A stretch of DNA of 64,000 bases, from positions 3,534,001 to 3,598,000 of the forward strand of contig LSAX01000005.1 in NCBI GenBank assembly GCA_001557505.1. The letters run 5' to 3'. Positions within the stretch are counted from its first letter, which is position 1; each line of letters starts with the position of its first letter. Position numbers and translations under genes: made by a program. This document shows, piece after piece, positions 33,841 to 46,365 of the stretch. This DNA comes from Reticulascus tulasneorum (lineage: Eukaryota > Ascomycota > Sordariomycetes > Glomerellales > Reticulascaceae). The notes below the pieces were generated by a model, which did not search any database, was not told the origin of the DNA, and saw only the letters and a list, made by a program, of their open reading frames with translations.

Positions 33841-35034
33841 GTTGAGGTGTATGGAGTGTTGGAGGTTGACCGGCTATGGACGCATCGGGGAATCCCGAGT
33901 CGGTCTGTGGTTTCTATATGTGAGTTAGGCACTTGGTTGGTTCCTTGCGAATGGTGGCAGCGGATGGAATACAACTGGCAGAGGGAATCTGAATTGGAGG
34001 TTGTCTTACCAGGTACTCGTACTACGACGTTAACGTTCTCGTACTCGTTTTCGCGAACGTTGAAGGTCAGCTTCGATAAGTCGGGGAGAGGGTTGCAGGT
34101 AAGCCAATGTGCAGAATCGTGAAAGGCGGTGGCGGGTCGCCGAGGTCGCAGGGAAAGTGTTGACGTCTCAATTGAGGCGACGGGGAGATGTTTTAGTACC
34201 ACGAGATGCCTTCTTGAACTGCGAGGAGATGTTTCAAGCAAGGACTTGCCGTATCGAGAGGCTACGAGGTGGGGGAGGAGGATCGAGAGCGGTCGAGGTG
34301 GGAAGAAGGGACCCTGAAAGGGATAAGAAGGAGAAATTGAGGTGGATGGATGATGGCTAGTAGTAAAAAAAAAAGTTGGTGAGAGATTCCCCCGATGTTG
34401 AACCGTGCACGCTGCACCGGGGGAAACTCCTTTTTACGTCGTAGTTGGGTACTGGTTATTAGTGATCTTCCTTTAGTGGGGTTGCACACTGTGGCGATGG
34501 CGGGTTTAGTGGGTGTCGTCACCCCAAAGAGGCTTGGATCCCACCTGATTTCCATTATTCAGAAGTAACTTATACCTAATTACTCGCTAGATTTTCTTTG
34601 GGTACTTATCCCAATACTTAGCTACTCATAATTGGATCCCCCCCCCCCTTCCCCGGAGCTGTGCGTACATGCCACACCCCGAGTGAGTGCCTCCTCTCCC
34701 CGCCGCACACATACATCCATGGTCCCCAGGATCTTGTTTGTTCGACTCGGGATGGACAATACCCGCATCTTGGTATTGTTCCCCCGTTTCCCTCTTTCCC
34801 TTGGTTTCGAGGCGGACGGGCATATGACCAAGGCGGAACCTCCTGCTCGAAACAAACAAAAACCAAGCTTTTGGGGAGCTGGCCCGTCCTCGTTGCGCCT
34901 GGGTCCCAGATTGGCACTATGGTTGCATTTGGCTAAGTTATTGTGATTGCGGTGGAGCTGTCTACCCTAGCTTCGTGGAGCCGCGGAAACTCCTTATCTT
35001 CCTTATCAACTGACAGGACGGTTAATCCGCCCCT
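33841..35034. other. 5' region of HMG-CoA reductase and spacer
   Basis: No gene recognised. Contains an A-run at about 34366, an 11-C homopolymer at 34638-34648 and pyrimidine/purine-skewed tracts, typical of fungal upstream regions. Confidence 0.45.
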
Positions 35035-35054
35035 GCAGCAGCAGCTGCTGCTGC
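35035..35054. repeat. Perfect CAG/CTG palindrome next to AATG microsatellite
   Basis: Three CAG units directly followed by three CTG units, flanked by a G-C pair, forming a 20-bp perfect inverted repeat with no loop. It is immediately followed by AATG tetranucleotide repeats (35060-35075, 35097-35110). Confidence 0.75.
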
Positions 35055-35437
35055 TGTAGAATGAATGAATGAATAATAAATCAATGAATCTCATCAATGA
35101 ATGAATGACATGTCTTTGGAGCACTCCCCATCTCATTTCACCATTCACACCATCATGTGCAAGTCACTTCGTAGCTCTCTGCCGCTGGGCGGTGGGTGAG
35201 TCTACGGCAGTGAGACAACCCTCGTTCGGCAATTGGGTGAAACTGCCCCAATTCACCATATCCGTTCCCGGGAGCTGACGGGAAGTGCCCGACGCTCGGC
35301 GGATTGATCGTCTCTGAATTCTAAAGTTTATGTCTTTTGCGAAAGCTGTCTGTCTGTCTGTTTGTCGGGGGCCTTCATGAAACGCCACCTTCGCATCGCC
35401 ACGTCCACAACGGGAAATGCACTAGAACACCCAAAAC

Positions 35438-36264
35438 CTACTCGACGTGCCCGGCCCCTCGAACACGTCGGACTTCCGGGCCCTCCACACTGACAACCTG
35501 CACCCCGCTGCTCTCGATCTCAGCCCTGCATGCCTCCCACCCGTCAGGATCCACGGCACGAGTGCCTTCCTCGAGGATGTATGCCCGGAAGCCCTCCCTC
35601 ATCGCGTCCAGGGCCGTGAACTTGACGCAGTAGTCCGCCGCCAGCCCGACCACGAAAACGTCGGTGATGCCCTGCTGCCTCAGCCTTGCCGCCAGCCCGC
35701 TGTCGGACACGTGCGGCTCCACGAACGGGTCGTAGAATGCGCTGTACATCTCCACCTCCTTGCGCGTACCCTTCTCGACAACGGTGTCGATCTTGGCCAG
35801 GTCCAGCTCCGGTACCAGCTGCGCTCCGGGCGTTCCCTGCACGCAGTGGACGGGCCAGAGGCGCGTTGTGTACGTCTCGGCGGCGTTGTGCGGGTTGACG
35901 ACGGTGGCTTCGTCGGTAAAGGGCTGCTTGGAGCCGTGGTTTGAAGCGAAGGAGATGTGGTCTTCCGGGTGCCAGTCTTTGGTGGCGATCCTAGTGACGA
36001 AGGGGAGGGCTAGTAGATCGTTAATGATGCCGTGGATGTCGCGCCCATTGGCAACCGCCAGCGCTCCGTGCTTGGATTGTGTCAGCGGCACTTCTTCGCC
36101 AAAGATCGCCAAATGGCGTACGATGAGAGGGGGGTGGAAGTGGGATGTGTTGAGAGGTGGGGCATTTCGGGGGTGTCAGATCAACTCACGGGCGGGCAGA
36201 AATCTTCTTGGAAGTCCACGACGATCAGAGCCGGTCGGAACTCGTCTTGCGTTTCTTGCGCCAT
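35438..36264 (-). CDS. Nicotinamidase (isochorismatase-like)
   Basis: Two exons, complement(35438..36070, 36190..36264), 235 residues; joining gives VVDFQEDFCPP-HGALAVANGRDI, the family N-terminal block. It deamidates nicotinamide to nicotinate in the NAD salvage pathway. Catalytic triad residues are visible: Asp17 (VVDFQ), Lys125 (VVEKGT) and Cys173 (AADYCVKFTA). The metal-binding set is Asp57, His59 and His63 in DWHPEDHISF. Length is typical (Pnc1 of yeast is 216). Start ATG at 36264 directly precedes the conserved block. The DAL5/TNA1-type carrier at 20.7-22.2 kb belongs to a family that includes nicotinate importers, but the two are not adjacent. Confidence 0.92.
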
Positions 36265-37241
36265 AGTGGCTTTTAGAAGAAAGTATGTGTGATGGGTTCT
36301 TCTCAACTTTGCCTGGTGATTGTGCCGGCCGGCGCGATGACTTTTTGAGATGGTTGCGAGATGAGGTCATCCACCTCTTATCGGGTGCTTATCTTCCCAT
36401 CGACTTGAGCGCGCTGAAGAAATACGCGTTCAATCATTTACAGAAATGATAGGTACATGGCTCAGCGATAATTAGTATGTCGAGTGCACTAACTAAGGCA
36501 GTCTGGCATTGAAGATCTGTGGGCACTGAACACCTGTCAGAACAACCTACCTACTAAACTCGGCGGCCGACAGGTGTCTGGTTCCAGCGCTGGGGTCCAC
36601 TAACATAGACCTACAGTAGCAACTGTCTCAGCGGGGTGTAACCAATTCCAGCGCCACATGGGACCCTCTTCGGCGAAATTAGTGACTGCTAGGGTCAACA
36701 AGCCATAGGTAAATTATGTTGGGATTGGAGAACGTTGATACGGAAGCCGACTGATGAGTACTTGACCGAGACGCGGCGATTAATATGAGCTCCATCCACG
36801 CCTGAACAACTCGACTTCTGCTACCAAAGTCGGGCCATCGAGTAGTTCCAGAAGATCTGCCGCCAGTTCTCTGGAACATCGTCTCGGAAAGCTTAAAATC
36901 AACTGCTTCGAACTCAAAAGGTTCGTAGTGTAAATGAACTGCTCCAATATCTTGGCGATGTGATCAATTCCTCTCAGTATTAGGACCCACCTAGCCGTAT
37001 TTAGGTCGACAGCAGGGCTGCTGTGCTGTTGCTTCATAAGAGCCCGTGCTCTGCTGAATTGAATTCTTTCCCTCTCCTATTCCCGACCTCGCGGCTTGCT
37101 TTAATATTCATGCTTTTGCCTCCTGGTTTTCCGAGCTCAACCACAGTTCGCTATCTGTCGTGACAAGTAGAGGCACTGTTTGTGTCTCCCATCAATTCAA
37201 TCGCTGAAGGCTATCCCGACCCCGTCCAATTCATCCCGACA
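36265..37241. promoter_or_regulatory. Divergent promoter region (nicotinamidase / Dabb protein)
   Basis: About 1 kb between divergent starts. No gene recognised and no specific site can be assigned. Confidence 0.4.
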
Positions 37242-37772
37242 ATGGCATCAAGGCACCGCCCCACAGCGGTTCTCGGCATCACAGGCCTTGCCCTGCTCGG
37301 CTGGCTCTTCCTCCCGTCCCTGTACACATCGCATGGCGCGCAGGATGGAATCACCCATGTCGTGCTATTCAAATACAAGGAGAGCGCTGATCCCGACGCC
37401 GTGGCATCTGTGAGTTTGCCATCCACTATGTCGCGCAGGCAATTGACGCGTCCAGGCGAACAAGCGTATGCTGGCGCTGCAGAATGAGTGCGTCCACCCC
37501 AATACGGGCAAGACGTACATCAGGAGTGCGAAGGGAGGGAGGGACAATTCCCCAGAGGGTCTCCAGGTATGTCAGCCGCGCATCTCTCGCATGCAGTTTG
37601 CTGAAAGGTTCAACAGAACGGCATCACTCACGGATTTGTGGTCGAGTTTGGCTCGGCAGAGGACCGGAACTACTACATTGAGACGGACCCTGCGCACAAA
37701 GCCTTTGGGAAGAGCATCGGAGGCATTGTGGACAAGGTGATCGTCGTGGATTTCACACCCGGAGTACTCTGA
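37242..37772 (+). CDS. Membrane-anchored Dabb (stress-responsive A/B barrel) protein
   Basis: Three exons, join(37242..37409,37456..37566,37617..37772), 144 residues, all junctions phase 0. A hydrophobic N-terminal segment (residues about 9-24, VLGITGLALLGWLFLP) precedes a single Dabb domain: ITHVVLFKYKE at the first strand, then ITHGFVVEFGSAEDRNYYIETDPAHKAF and GIVDKVIVVDFTPGVL at the end. Dabb proteins form ferredoxin-like barrels; plant and some bacterial members act as polyketide cyclases, while many fungal ones are uncharacterised stress proteins. The anchor suggests membrane association. The stop is 66 bp from that of the convergent MFS gene. Confidence 0.85.
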
Positions 37773-37838
37773 CACGTTGCACGGCTGATAGAATAATAAT
37801 GCTCAATGTAATTACGGCTAGGCTACAGTTTCATAGTC

Positions 37839-39661
37839 TTACTCGCCCGCCATCTTCTTCTCGTCCCGCCCTTGGTGCAGTGTCGCCGCAACCCGGTTAG
37901 TCATGTACTTGTCCACATTCGGGAGCAGCAACGCGCAGATGATGGCAACGCCAGAAAAGGCAATGTTGGCGAAGAAGACCGTCCGGTACGCGTCAGCGTT
38001 GGCTACCTGGTACGCGCGCCTGCCCACGGCCAGTATGTTGTCTGTAAGCCCTGGCACGTCTGCAAACGACCCGGTTGTGAAGCCGCCGAGGAACTGTGCC
38101 ACACTCGACTCAGGGAGGCCGGCACCGATGATGGCGGCCGGGACCTGCGAAGGGATCGTTTGGCCAAGCCGATTCGTCAGGATAACGCTGTAGATGGTAG
38201 CCGCAATGGAGCTGATGAGGAAGCGGATGCTGCCCGCGATTCCGCTTGCACTACCCAGATGGGCCTGATCCGGAGCGCAGAGCGTGACGATGGTGATGGC
38301 GGCGCCCTCGGTCCAGCCGATGAAGAAGACACCGAAGGATAGGAGGACCGACGCGCGGATGCGCGTGTCTGGCCCGCAGGTCGCGATAGAGGCAAAGCAG
38401 ATGGCGCCGAGGCACATGTTGATGACGCACTGCCACTTGAGGTGCCCAATCGGCTTGCCTAAGAAGCCGCCGACGACCTGGCCGGCGACGATGAAGAGGC
38501 CGACAAAGGACGACAACCAAGCCCCGTATAGCGGATCGTTGGCGTCACCGTACATGACGGCGACCATATTCGGCCAGACGATGGCAAAGGCATAATAGAC
38601 ACTGGCACCGAGGCCCGTCAGGATGACGGAAGCAACCCAGTCGCGGTTGCGGAAGTAATGCATCGGCACCAGGGGTTCCTTGAGCTTCGCGAAGCACTCC
38701 CACAGGACGAAGATTACCAGCGCCACGAATCCGACGATGATGGTGGCGATGACATGCGGCGAGCCCCATGGGTAGACGCTGCCTCCCCAGTTGAGGCCCA
38801 TCATGAAGATGAGCAGGCCGCCCGTGTACAGCGTCGTGCCGATGTAGTCGAAATTCTTGACGTATTTGAGCATGCTCGCATCGCCGTGCTTCATGTGGAA
38901 TGTGGGCGGGTGGTAGAAGAAGAACCAGCAGAGGAAGCTGGCCGTGTTGATGGCGATGAGGATGTAGTAGCCCCCACGCCAGCCGATGTTCGGGTGGTTC
39001 TGGATAAACGACTGGGAGATGACCGGCGCGACCCCGGATCCGGGGATGCAGAACAAGTAGCAGAAGCCGTTGCCGACGAGGCGGTACTTCATGGGCACCA
39101 GCTCGCCCATGACATAAAAGTACGATAGCTGAGTGGCCGCCGCGACGCCGATGATGGTCGTGCCGCCAATAAGTGTGTTCACGTTCTGCGCCGTCGCGCA
39201 GACGACGCTACCGATAACGCCGAGCCCGGCACCACCCACAAACATCCACCGCCGTCCGAAGATGTCACTCACGCGGCCGATGATGGTTAAAGTGACGGCA
39301 CTGGTCAGGGTGTAGACCAGCGCTACCCATATGATGTTGGCGTCCTGCAACGAAGTGTCAGTCAAGAGAAACACACCCGACGAAGAAGAAGTCTACATAC
39401 CGGCCCGATATCCGCGTTGATGATTCCGAGGATGGGCGCTGCGTAGCCGAATCCGGCCACACCTGCCATGAGCCCGAGACCGATGGCCATCATAGTCCCG
39501 ACGAAGAACTTGCTGGTGAAGTAGCCAGGGGGCAGTTGGCCCTCCTCCACTTCGAGGTTTGCGCTTTCCGTCTCGCTGATGGGGTCGATACGGTCGATCC
39601 TCTCGTCGTGTGCCTTCTCCATGTCGGACGATGAGGCATTGTGTCTGTGGTGGATATCCAT
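37839..39661 (-). CDS. MFS efflux pump, TRI12/siderophore-exporter-like
   Basis: Two exons, complement(37839..39344, 39401..39661), 588 residues, about 14 membrane helices. Layout and motifs match the fungal trichothecene-efflux-pump (TRI12) branch of the drug:H+ antiporter family: IGRVSDIFGRRW between helices 2 and 3, the long FHMKHG...FDYIG loop after helix 6, and a charged C-terminal tail. The intron falls after ADIGP, joining to DANIIWVALVYT. Members export toxins or siderophores across the plasma membrane. It is 9.6 kb from the PKS with a glycosidase and an ATPase between, so cluster membership is uncertain. Confidence 0.85.
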
Positions 39662-41944
39662 GTTGGCGGTAGTCCAAGGGAGGTGGGGGTATCAATGGAC
39701 AAGACGAGTTGAACGGCTTGGAAGAGAACAAGGGCCAGAAGTGAATGGGATCCGTCGTGGTTTAATAAAAGTCCTTGGGCTGCAAGGCTCGATGAGCTCC
39801 GGGGTGTACACTGGGGTGAATTACGGAAATCCGCGCTGCGCTAGTGCCGTCCATGAGATCTGGAGAACTTGCGGCAGACCTTTTCCGCGCTGCGGAGTAC
39901 CTCAACCTCACCTCAATTCTGGGGACCCCAGGGAGGAGGGGATGATTCAGAATGGCGTCGCAGTCCCCGCCATGGGCTCCATATCTCCCCATAATGATTC
40001 ATTTCTAATCCAATCCCCAGAATCAATGGGCTGAGGCTAGCCGGCGCGATGCTGAATCTGGAGCGCCGGTCGCCCGTAGGTTCAGAAGCCCAGGCCCTCC
40101 CGGCCACATGGCTGGAGGTCAATCTCGATGCTCGTGATGTTATCCTAGACCTGTTTCAGCCTGGGCTGGGTCTTCGTTGCCTCGTCCGGTTAAGCTTCCC
40201 GGCATGTCGAGTCCACGTCAGTACCGCAGCGCTGGGACGACCATAGCTGCGGAGGGCTGTGCGCTCGCCCCTGTGAGATCATGGGTTCACGATCCGGGGT
40301 AAAGGCCTCACGAGTCTGGGCCTCTCTAGGGCTGGAAAGACGTGTGGTGAGCAGTAGGCAGGGAAAACTCCACCCGGGGCTGGATGAAGCTATCACGAGT
40401 TTGGGCATCGTCTGTGGTGGCACGAACCTCCGCGCTTCATGTGCTCGAACCGCAACTTTATCATATTGCAATGAATGGCTTCCGATCAGGACATGAAGGT
40501 ACACAGAGCGCCGAAAGGAAATACGAGGGCAGTGACGAAGTTTCTCGAACGGGATAGTTAGATTAACCCTGCACTCTCATTACAGACGAAAGTCTGGCAA
40601 CCTTGCTATGCGGAGATTGGCTGCTGCAACTGGTGCAAAGCCATAGGAGTGCCTATAATACCCTCCTGGATATGAAATGCTTAGAGAAAGCACCACATCT
40701 GTGGCAATGCCTGGTCATGTGGTGTGCCATCATTTCACTGGATTCCCTTTGTTGGTGTTTTTAAGGATTCTTGGCACTGGGACCCAAATCAAATTGAGGT
40801 GCTTGTGAAGTGAAAGAGATTGCCATCCGTAAAAACGCACCACCATTATGCTCACAGCATCCCTGCTCTAATTACGGGATGAAAATGGGCGCATGACTAC
40901 CGGCATAGGGATACGTAATTTATAGTTGGTCTTAGAATGTTGAAGATGATACACAAAACTGGTTAATACTCAATACTAGGATGTCAAAAAGTTGGAATGC
41001 CATCAGTCAATATCAACATGAGCAACGTACTTCATATGCCAATCAACAATGACTTCCTCTACGTTTACTTCTCTCCCCCATCGGTCGGATAAGAGCTTGT
41101 TTTGAAGCTACGAGTCTGGAGGATAAAGACTTGCATGATCTGCGCACCTGCTTGGGGGCTTGGCTCTCTAGGTTTAGTTACGGGCTACATTTAGGTATGA
41201 TCGTGGGGCAGGTCGCACGCCTCACTCAAGCCCCGCGACACTCCGCTGCATCTTTCTAGCACCCCGCTCACCCCCTGGTCTTCTTTATTAGAGTCTCCCC
41301 GGCCGCGAATTAAGCATCGGTTCAGGTACGGACCAATCCTGCGACCGCTACCTAGGGGGTTTGCACTACCCAAGTTGCCAACTTGCAGAGAGAGCTATTA
41401 AAACTGGCATTTGTACACTAACTTTCGATAATATAGACGAGATTTCCTCCCGTCCCCAACACCTGAAGTGATACAACGCGGTGAACCTCATGGAGTTGTG
41501 CAAAATGAGCTAATTATGATCTGGACATTTATTTGCCCAGGCTGGATTCAGGGCCGCGATATGCTCCAAACTTGGTTAAAATCATCGCTGTGCCGCCGCC
41601 ACACTAACCCCGCCTTCAGTTTGGGTGTGTGCAGACGTACCAAGTCAGCAGCCTCACACCACCAATCCAACTCTTTGAAACACGTCTAGCTTGCGAAGAA
41701 TATACCGGCTGCCTATCCTCATCACACCTGACTCTTGCCATATCGCAGCACGATTGATTGTTACACTCATCTTGACAGCAGCTTATAAGCAGCTCGAAGA
41801 CGCTTGATTCTTTGCCCATGCGACTCCTCCACAACAGGGTGCGAGGGAAGTTGTTGACATCGAAACCGAGCCACCGCTGATGAGTGTATGCTGCGCTTCC
41901 TGTCGAGTCATTGAATGGCCAAGTTGGCTTAGCGGAAGTTGATC
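39662..41944. other. Intergenic, no gene recognised
   Basis: A 2.3-kb divergent spacer between the MFS pump and the GH31 gene. Only short frames without motifs (for example 41191-41373 minus). Normal base composition, not RIP-like. It could hide a non-coding RNA or small spliced gene that is not visible by eye. Confidence 0.45.
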
Positions 41945-44900
41945 ATGGACTTTCGGATCAATAGCAGCCCTGCCTGGGCTGGATCTATATATGAGCCGGC
42001 ATCTGGGTGGGAGTTTGGATGCTTTCAGTCGAGTGCGCTGCTCTTTGGCCTTTGTGCTTGGATGGTTTCTCTTGGCTTGCTCTACCACACCAGATCCCGG
42101 TACCATGCAGTCGAGAAGTACACAATTCTCGGCCAGGCCGCTGTCATTCTCCTCGGACTCAGCTTCCTTGCGTACGAGAACATCATCCAGCATGGCCGTC
42201 CCACTCCACTTCGAGACCTGGCACCGTCAAGCACAAGCAACGAACACTCTCCGTTCACACTTCTCGATGATGCCAACGAGGGAGCGACACTTCTCCCCAA
42301 TGTTCAGGATCCGGAGGCGGTAAATCCTCAGAATGTCTGCCCAGGTTACGTAGCGTCAAACGTCCAGGCAACGTCACACGGATTCACTGCCGATTTGGAT
42401 CTTGCTGGAACTGCTTGCAACGTATATGGTACCGATGTTGCCGAGTTGTCGCTTATTTTTGAGTACCAAGCTAGCGATCGAATCCACCTTGAGATTCTGC
42501 CCCGTTACATAGGACCTCGGAACTACACTTGGTTCGTCCTGCCGGAGGAACTGATTCCAAAACCAGTCGCCGCCGAGGCAGGAGGAAATGCTGATACCTT
42601 AGACAATGAATTCGAGTTTATGTGGGACAACTCGCCTACGTTTGCGTTCACGGTATTGAGGAAACTGACCGGCGACGTTCTGTTTTCTACGAATGGTAGC
42701 AAGCTTGTATTTGAGGATCAGTTCTTCGAGTTTGGCTCGCCTCTACCGGAGAACTACAATCTGTACGGGCTCGGGGAAGTAATCCATAGTTTCCGCTTGG
42801 GAAACAATCTTACCAGTAAGTCACATGAGAAGAGAACGAAACTCAAAGCTGACATTTCCAGGGACGCTATTCACGGCGGATGTGGGCGATAACATAGACG
42901 CCAATATCTATGGTTTTCATCCCGTCTACATCGATACCAGATACTTTGAACTCAACCCAGACAATGAAGCGATTTACGCTGCAAATGCAACAAACACTTC
43001 CGCAAAGTACGAATCCTACACGCACGGTGTCTTCCTGCGTAATGCCCATGCCCAGGAGGTTCTCCTTCGGGAGTCCAACATCACCTGGAGAGGCCTCGGC
43101 GGCACAATCGACTTGTACTTCTATGCTGGGCCAACAGCAGAGAAGGTCATGAAATCATACCAGCACAGTACCATCGGCCTCCCCGCAATGCAGCAATACT
43201 GGGCACTGGGGTACCATCAATGTAGGTGGGGCTATACAGGCTGGGAAACACTCCAGGAGGTCGTTGACGACTTTGCCCGGTCCGAGATCCCGCTAGAGAC
43301 AATTTGGGGTTAGTACTCGTTCATGCCAAGACGGCGAGCTATGGCTGATGATGATCCATAGCCGATATCGACTACATGTACCAGTACCGCGACTTTACAG
43401 GCAACCAGAAAAACTGGAGCTATACTGAAGCAGCTAAATTCCTCAGCAGACTACACGAGAACGGTCAGCATTTCGTGCCGATCGTCGACTCGGCCATCTA
43501 CGCTCCAGACCCCAAAAATTCAAGCGACATATACCCAACTTACGACCGCGGCATCGAGGCCAACGCCTTCATTCTCAATCCGGATGGATCTCTCTACGTG
43601 GGTGAAGTTTGGCCCGGGAGTACTGGTATGTCTCTTTCCATGTTCCATTAGCCCGCCTAACATCCTGAAGTCTTCCCCGACTTCATCGGCGCCGTCCTAA
43701 ATACTAGCCGGACTTTTGAATGGTGGACAGGCGAACTCTCTACCTGGCACGCTAATATCCCGTACGACGGCATCTGGATCGACATGTCCGAAGCCGCCTC
43801 TTTCTGTATCGGGAGCTGCGGGACACGCAGCCAAACCATCGACCTCGCGCACCCGCCTTTACTCCCGCATGGCGAGCTGCGCGACAGGGCCTCAAGCTAT
43901 CCAGAAAGCTTCAGCTCCATCCTCGCTAGCAAGATAGCCACCACAGCACCCGCTTCCTCCACCGCAACCACCACCTCCTACCTCCGCACCACCCCGACCC
44001 CTGGTATCAGAAACGTAAACTACCCACCTTACGTGATCCAGCACTTCAGAGGCGACCTGGCCGTGAAGGCCGTGTCCCTTAATGCAACTCACCACGGCGG
44101 CACGCAAGAATACGACTTCCACAACCTCTTCGGTCACCAAATCCTCAACGCGACCTACAATGCCCTCCTGTCCGTCTTCCCCGGCACGAGGCCCTTCATA
44201 ATCGGGCGTTCGACGTTCGCCGGTTCTGGAAAGTACGCCGGTCACTGGGGCGGCGACAACTACTCCTTGTGGGCATTCATGTTCTTCTCCATACCGCAGG
44301 CTCTAAGCTTCTCCATCTTCGGCTTCCCCATGTTCGGCGTCGATACGTGTGGCTTGGACGGCAATGTCGACATGGAGCTGTGCGCGCGGTGGATGCAGTT
44401 GAGCGCCTTCTTCCCGTTCTACCGCAACCACAATAATTTCGGTCGAAGGTCGCAGGAGCCGTACAGATGGCCTGAGGTTGCGGAAGCGAGCAGGGTGGCA
44501 ATGCGGATAAGATACACGCTGTTGCCGTACATGTACACGGCGCTTTACAAAGCACACACGCAAGGCGAGACGGTGATGCGGGCGCTGGCATGGGAGTTTC
44601 CCGGCGAGCCGTGGCTTGCGGCGGCGGACAGGCAATTTCTCCTGGGCGATGCGATCATGGTTACGCCGTGCTTGGTGCAAGGTGCCACGAGCGTCAATGG
44701 GGTCTTCCCTGGCGTGGGAGTTGGGACCGTGTGGTATGACTGGTATAACCAATCTGCCATCACGGGCGTTGGCTCGGGGGAGAATGTTACTATCGCGGCG
44801 CCCTTGGGGCATATTCCTGTCTACATTCGCGGCGGACATGTCATACCCACGCAGGAGCCTGGTATGACGACCAAAGCGAGCAGGGCTAATCCGTGGGGGC

Positions 44901-45285
44901 TGTTGGTGGCGCTGGATGGCCGAGGACAGGCCGTTGGGAGCCTCTACGTGGATGACGGGGTGAGCTTGGTGCCGAAAGAGACACTAACTATCGAGGTCTG
45001 GATCCCCTTCCTCTTGTTGACTAATAGCAAACTAACGAGATTCAGCTCTCCGCTGCGAATGGCAGCCTCACAGCCCTGCCGTCTGGGAAGTACAAGGACT
45101 CGAATCCGCTAGCTAACATTACAATCATGGGTATTCAAAGGGCTGTGTCTGAAGTAGTGCTCAACGGCCAAGTATTGCTTGGTAAGTCCTGGGGCTGGGA
45201 TGCTCGGACTTTAAGCATCACAGGCCTGCAAAATTCTAGTCTGGATGATGCGTGGGGTCGGGCTTGGACGCTTACCTGGAAATGA
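41945..45285 (+). CDS. Glycoside hydrolase family 31 (alpha-glucosidase-type)
   Basis: Five exons, join(41945..42815,42862..43308,43362..43625,43671..44995,45046..45285), 1048 residues. GH31 marks: YNLYGLGE, LGYHQCRWGY, IPLETIW-ADIDYM, the nucleophile signature W-I-D-M-S-E (Asp565), and the acid/base region GHWGGDNYS. C-terminal beta-sandwich sequence ends TLSITGLQNSSLDDAWGRAWTLTW. These enzymes remove terminal alpha-linked glucose or xylose and are usually secreted. The N-terminus is odd: from the ATG at 41945 there are two hydrophobic stretches (about residues 30-47 and 61-76) before the mature-like segment that starts near DPEAVNPQNVCPGY, so either a downstream start provides a signal peptide or the protein is membrane-anchored. 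The donor of intron 4 (GTCTGG) is weak. Confidence 0.9.
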
Positions 45286-46292
45286 GCGTTACCCTGTTCG
45301 GGCTAGAAAAGTCATGCAGCTCTGTAAATCTAAAATCAAGGTCCCGTCATCCAACAGGGGGTATACCCAATGTGGGCGACGCTGAGAGACGGGACGCCTT
45401 TGATGGGAACATATATTACGGGGAAGTCGGCCTGCGACCGTTGTCTGTCTGCACGTGACCAGGCAGATTTCAGGCTCCCACCGCTGCCTAGGTAGGTACC
45501 TAGGTGCCTTTGCCTTAACGTGCCTAAGGTAAGGTACCTAATTGGCAGTTGCCGCCACACACCCTTGTTGGCTGGTGGCAAGTGTGGCTGACTCTCTAAC
45601 CACGCACAATACAAAGTAAGGATCTCCTTTGATCCATCCCCCATCATTCAATCCTCCTCCCCAAGTGCCATGCTACTGGAGCCTGCATGAAAGATTCTGT
45701 CCCTTTCTCAAGCAATCCGTGGACATGTAAATGTAGTCCAGAGTTATTAAAGCAAGCAAATATTACACACCGTGGAGTTCGGTGCAGCAAATCAAATAGT
45801 GCCCAGGGGTCAGTCTTGGAAAACCCCCACGATGGATTATTCCGCCGTTGCGTTTTCCGCCGAGGCTCAAAATTTTCTATTGGGTGAATCGTAGAGGCAG
45901 CACCTGCTGCCGATCATGTTTGCAGGGGGCTTGGGGCTTCGGTATCGACACTGCATAACGAACGGTACAGGATTCGGAGTTCTCACGGTAGAGTTACGGG
46001 CGACCATGGCTCGGCGACAGGCATTAAACGCGTATCCAATCCTCCCAGGCGGGGTGACGAGGCAACCAGTGCCTATCACAGAGCCAATCACGGTTAGATA
46101 TAGACGCCGCCGTATATTGACTCATACCGTTCGTAACATACCCGGTTCCGGGCAGTTTGTAGAATCGGATGGCTCCCAACGGAGGATGAAGTGGAGTCTT
46201 CGCCGCGGCTGCCTGCAGCATGCTAGGCGGCCAGAGGAGTCAGAGCTTGCGAACCACCGTGACAGCTGATTGGAACATAGACTCCAAGCCAC
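45286..46292. other. Intergenic upstream of AAA ATPase
   Basis: About 1 kb without a supported gene. Contains short repeats of CCTAGGTA/TACCTA type at about 45488-45540. It leads into a TATA-containing promoter. Confidence 0.45.
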
Positions 46293-46298
46293 TATAAA
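46293..46298 (+). promoter_or_regulatory. TATA box of AAA ATPase gene
   Basis: TATAAA 73 bp upstream of the ATG at 46366. With usual fungal spacing, transcription would begin about 30-40 bp downstream, before 46366 but after the other in-frame candidate start (46270). This supports 46366 as the true initiator. Confidence 0.55.
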
Positions 46299-46365
46299 GG
46301 CTGGGCTATGGATCTCTAGACTTCACATCATTCCACATTCCGTTACAGAATCTCACACTGCAACA

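Noticed and set aside
45182..45223. GTAAGT...CAG pair in the last exon of the GH31 gene as an intron
   Set aside because: The 42 bp are in frame and read KSWGWDARTLSIT, which fits the C-terminal beta-sandwich of GH31; 42 bp is also very short for an intron.
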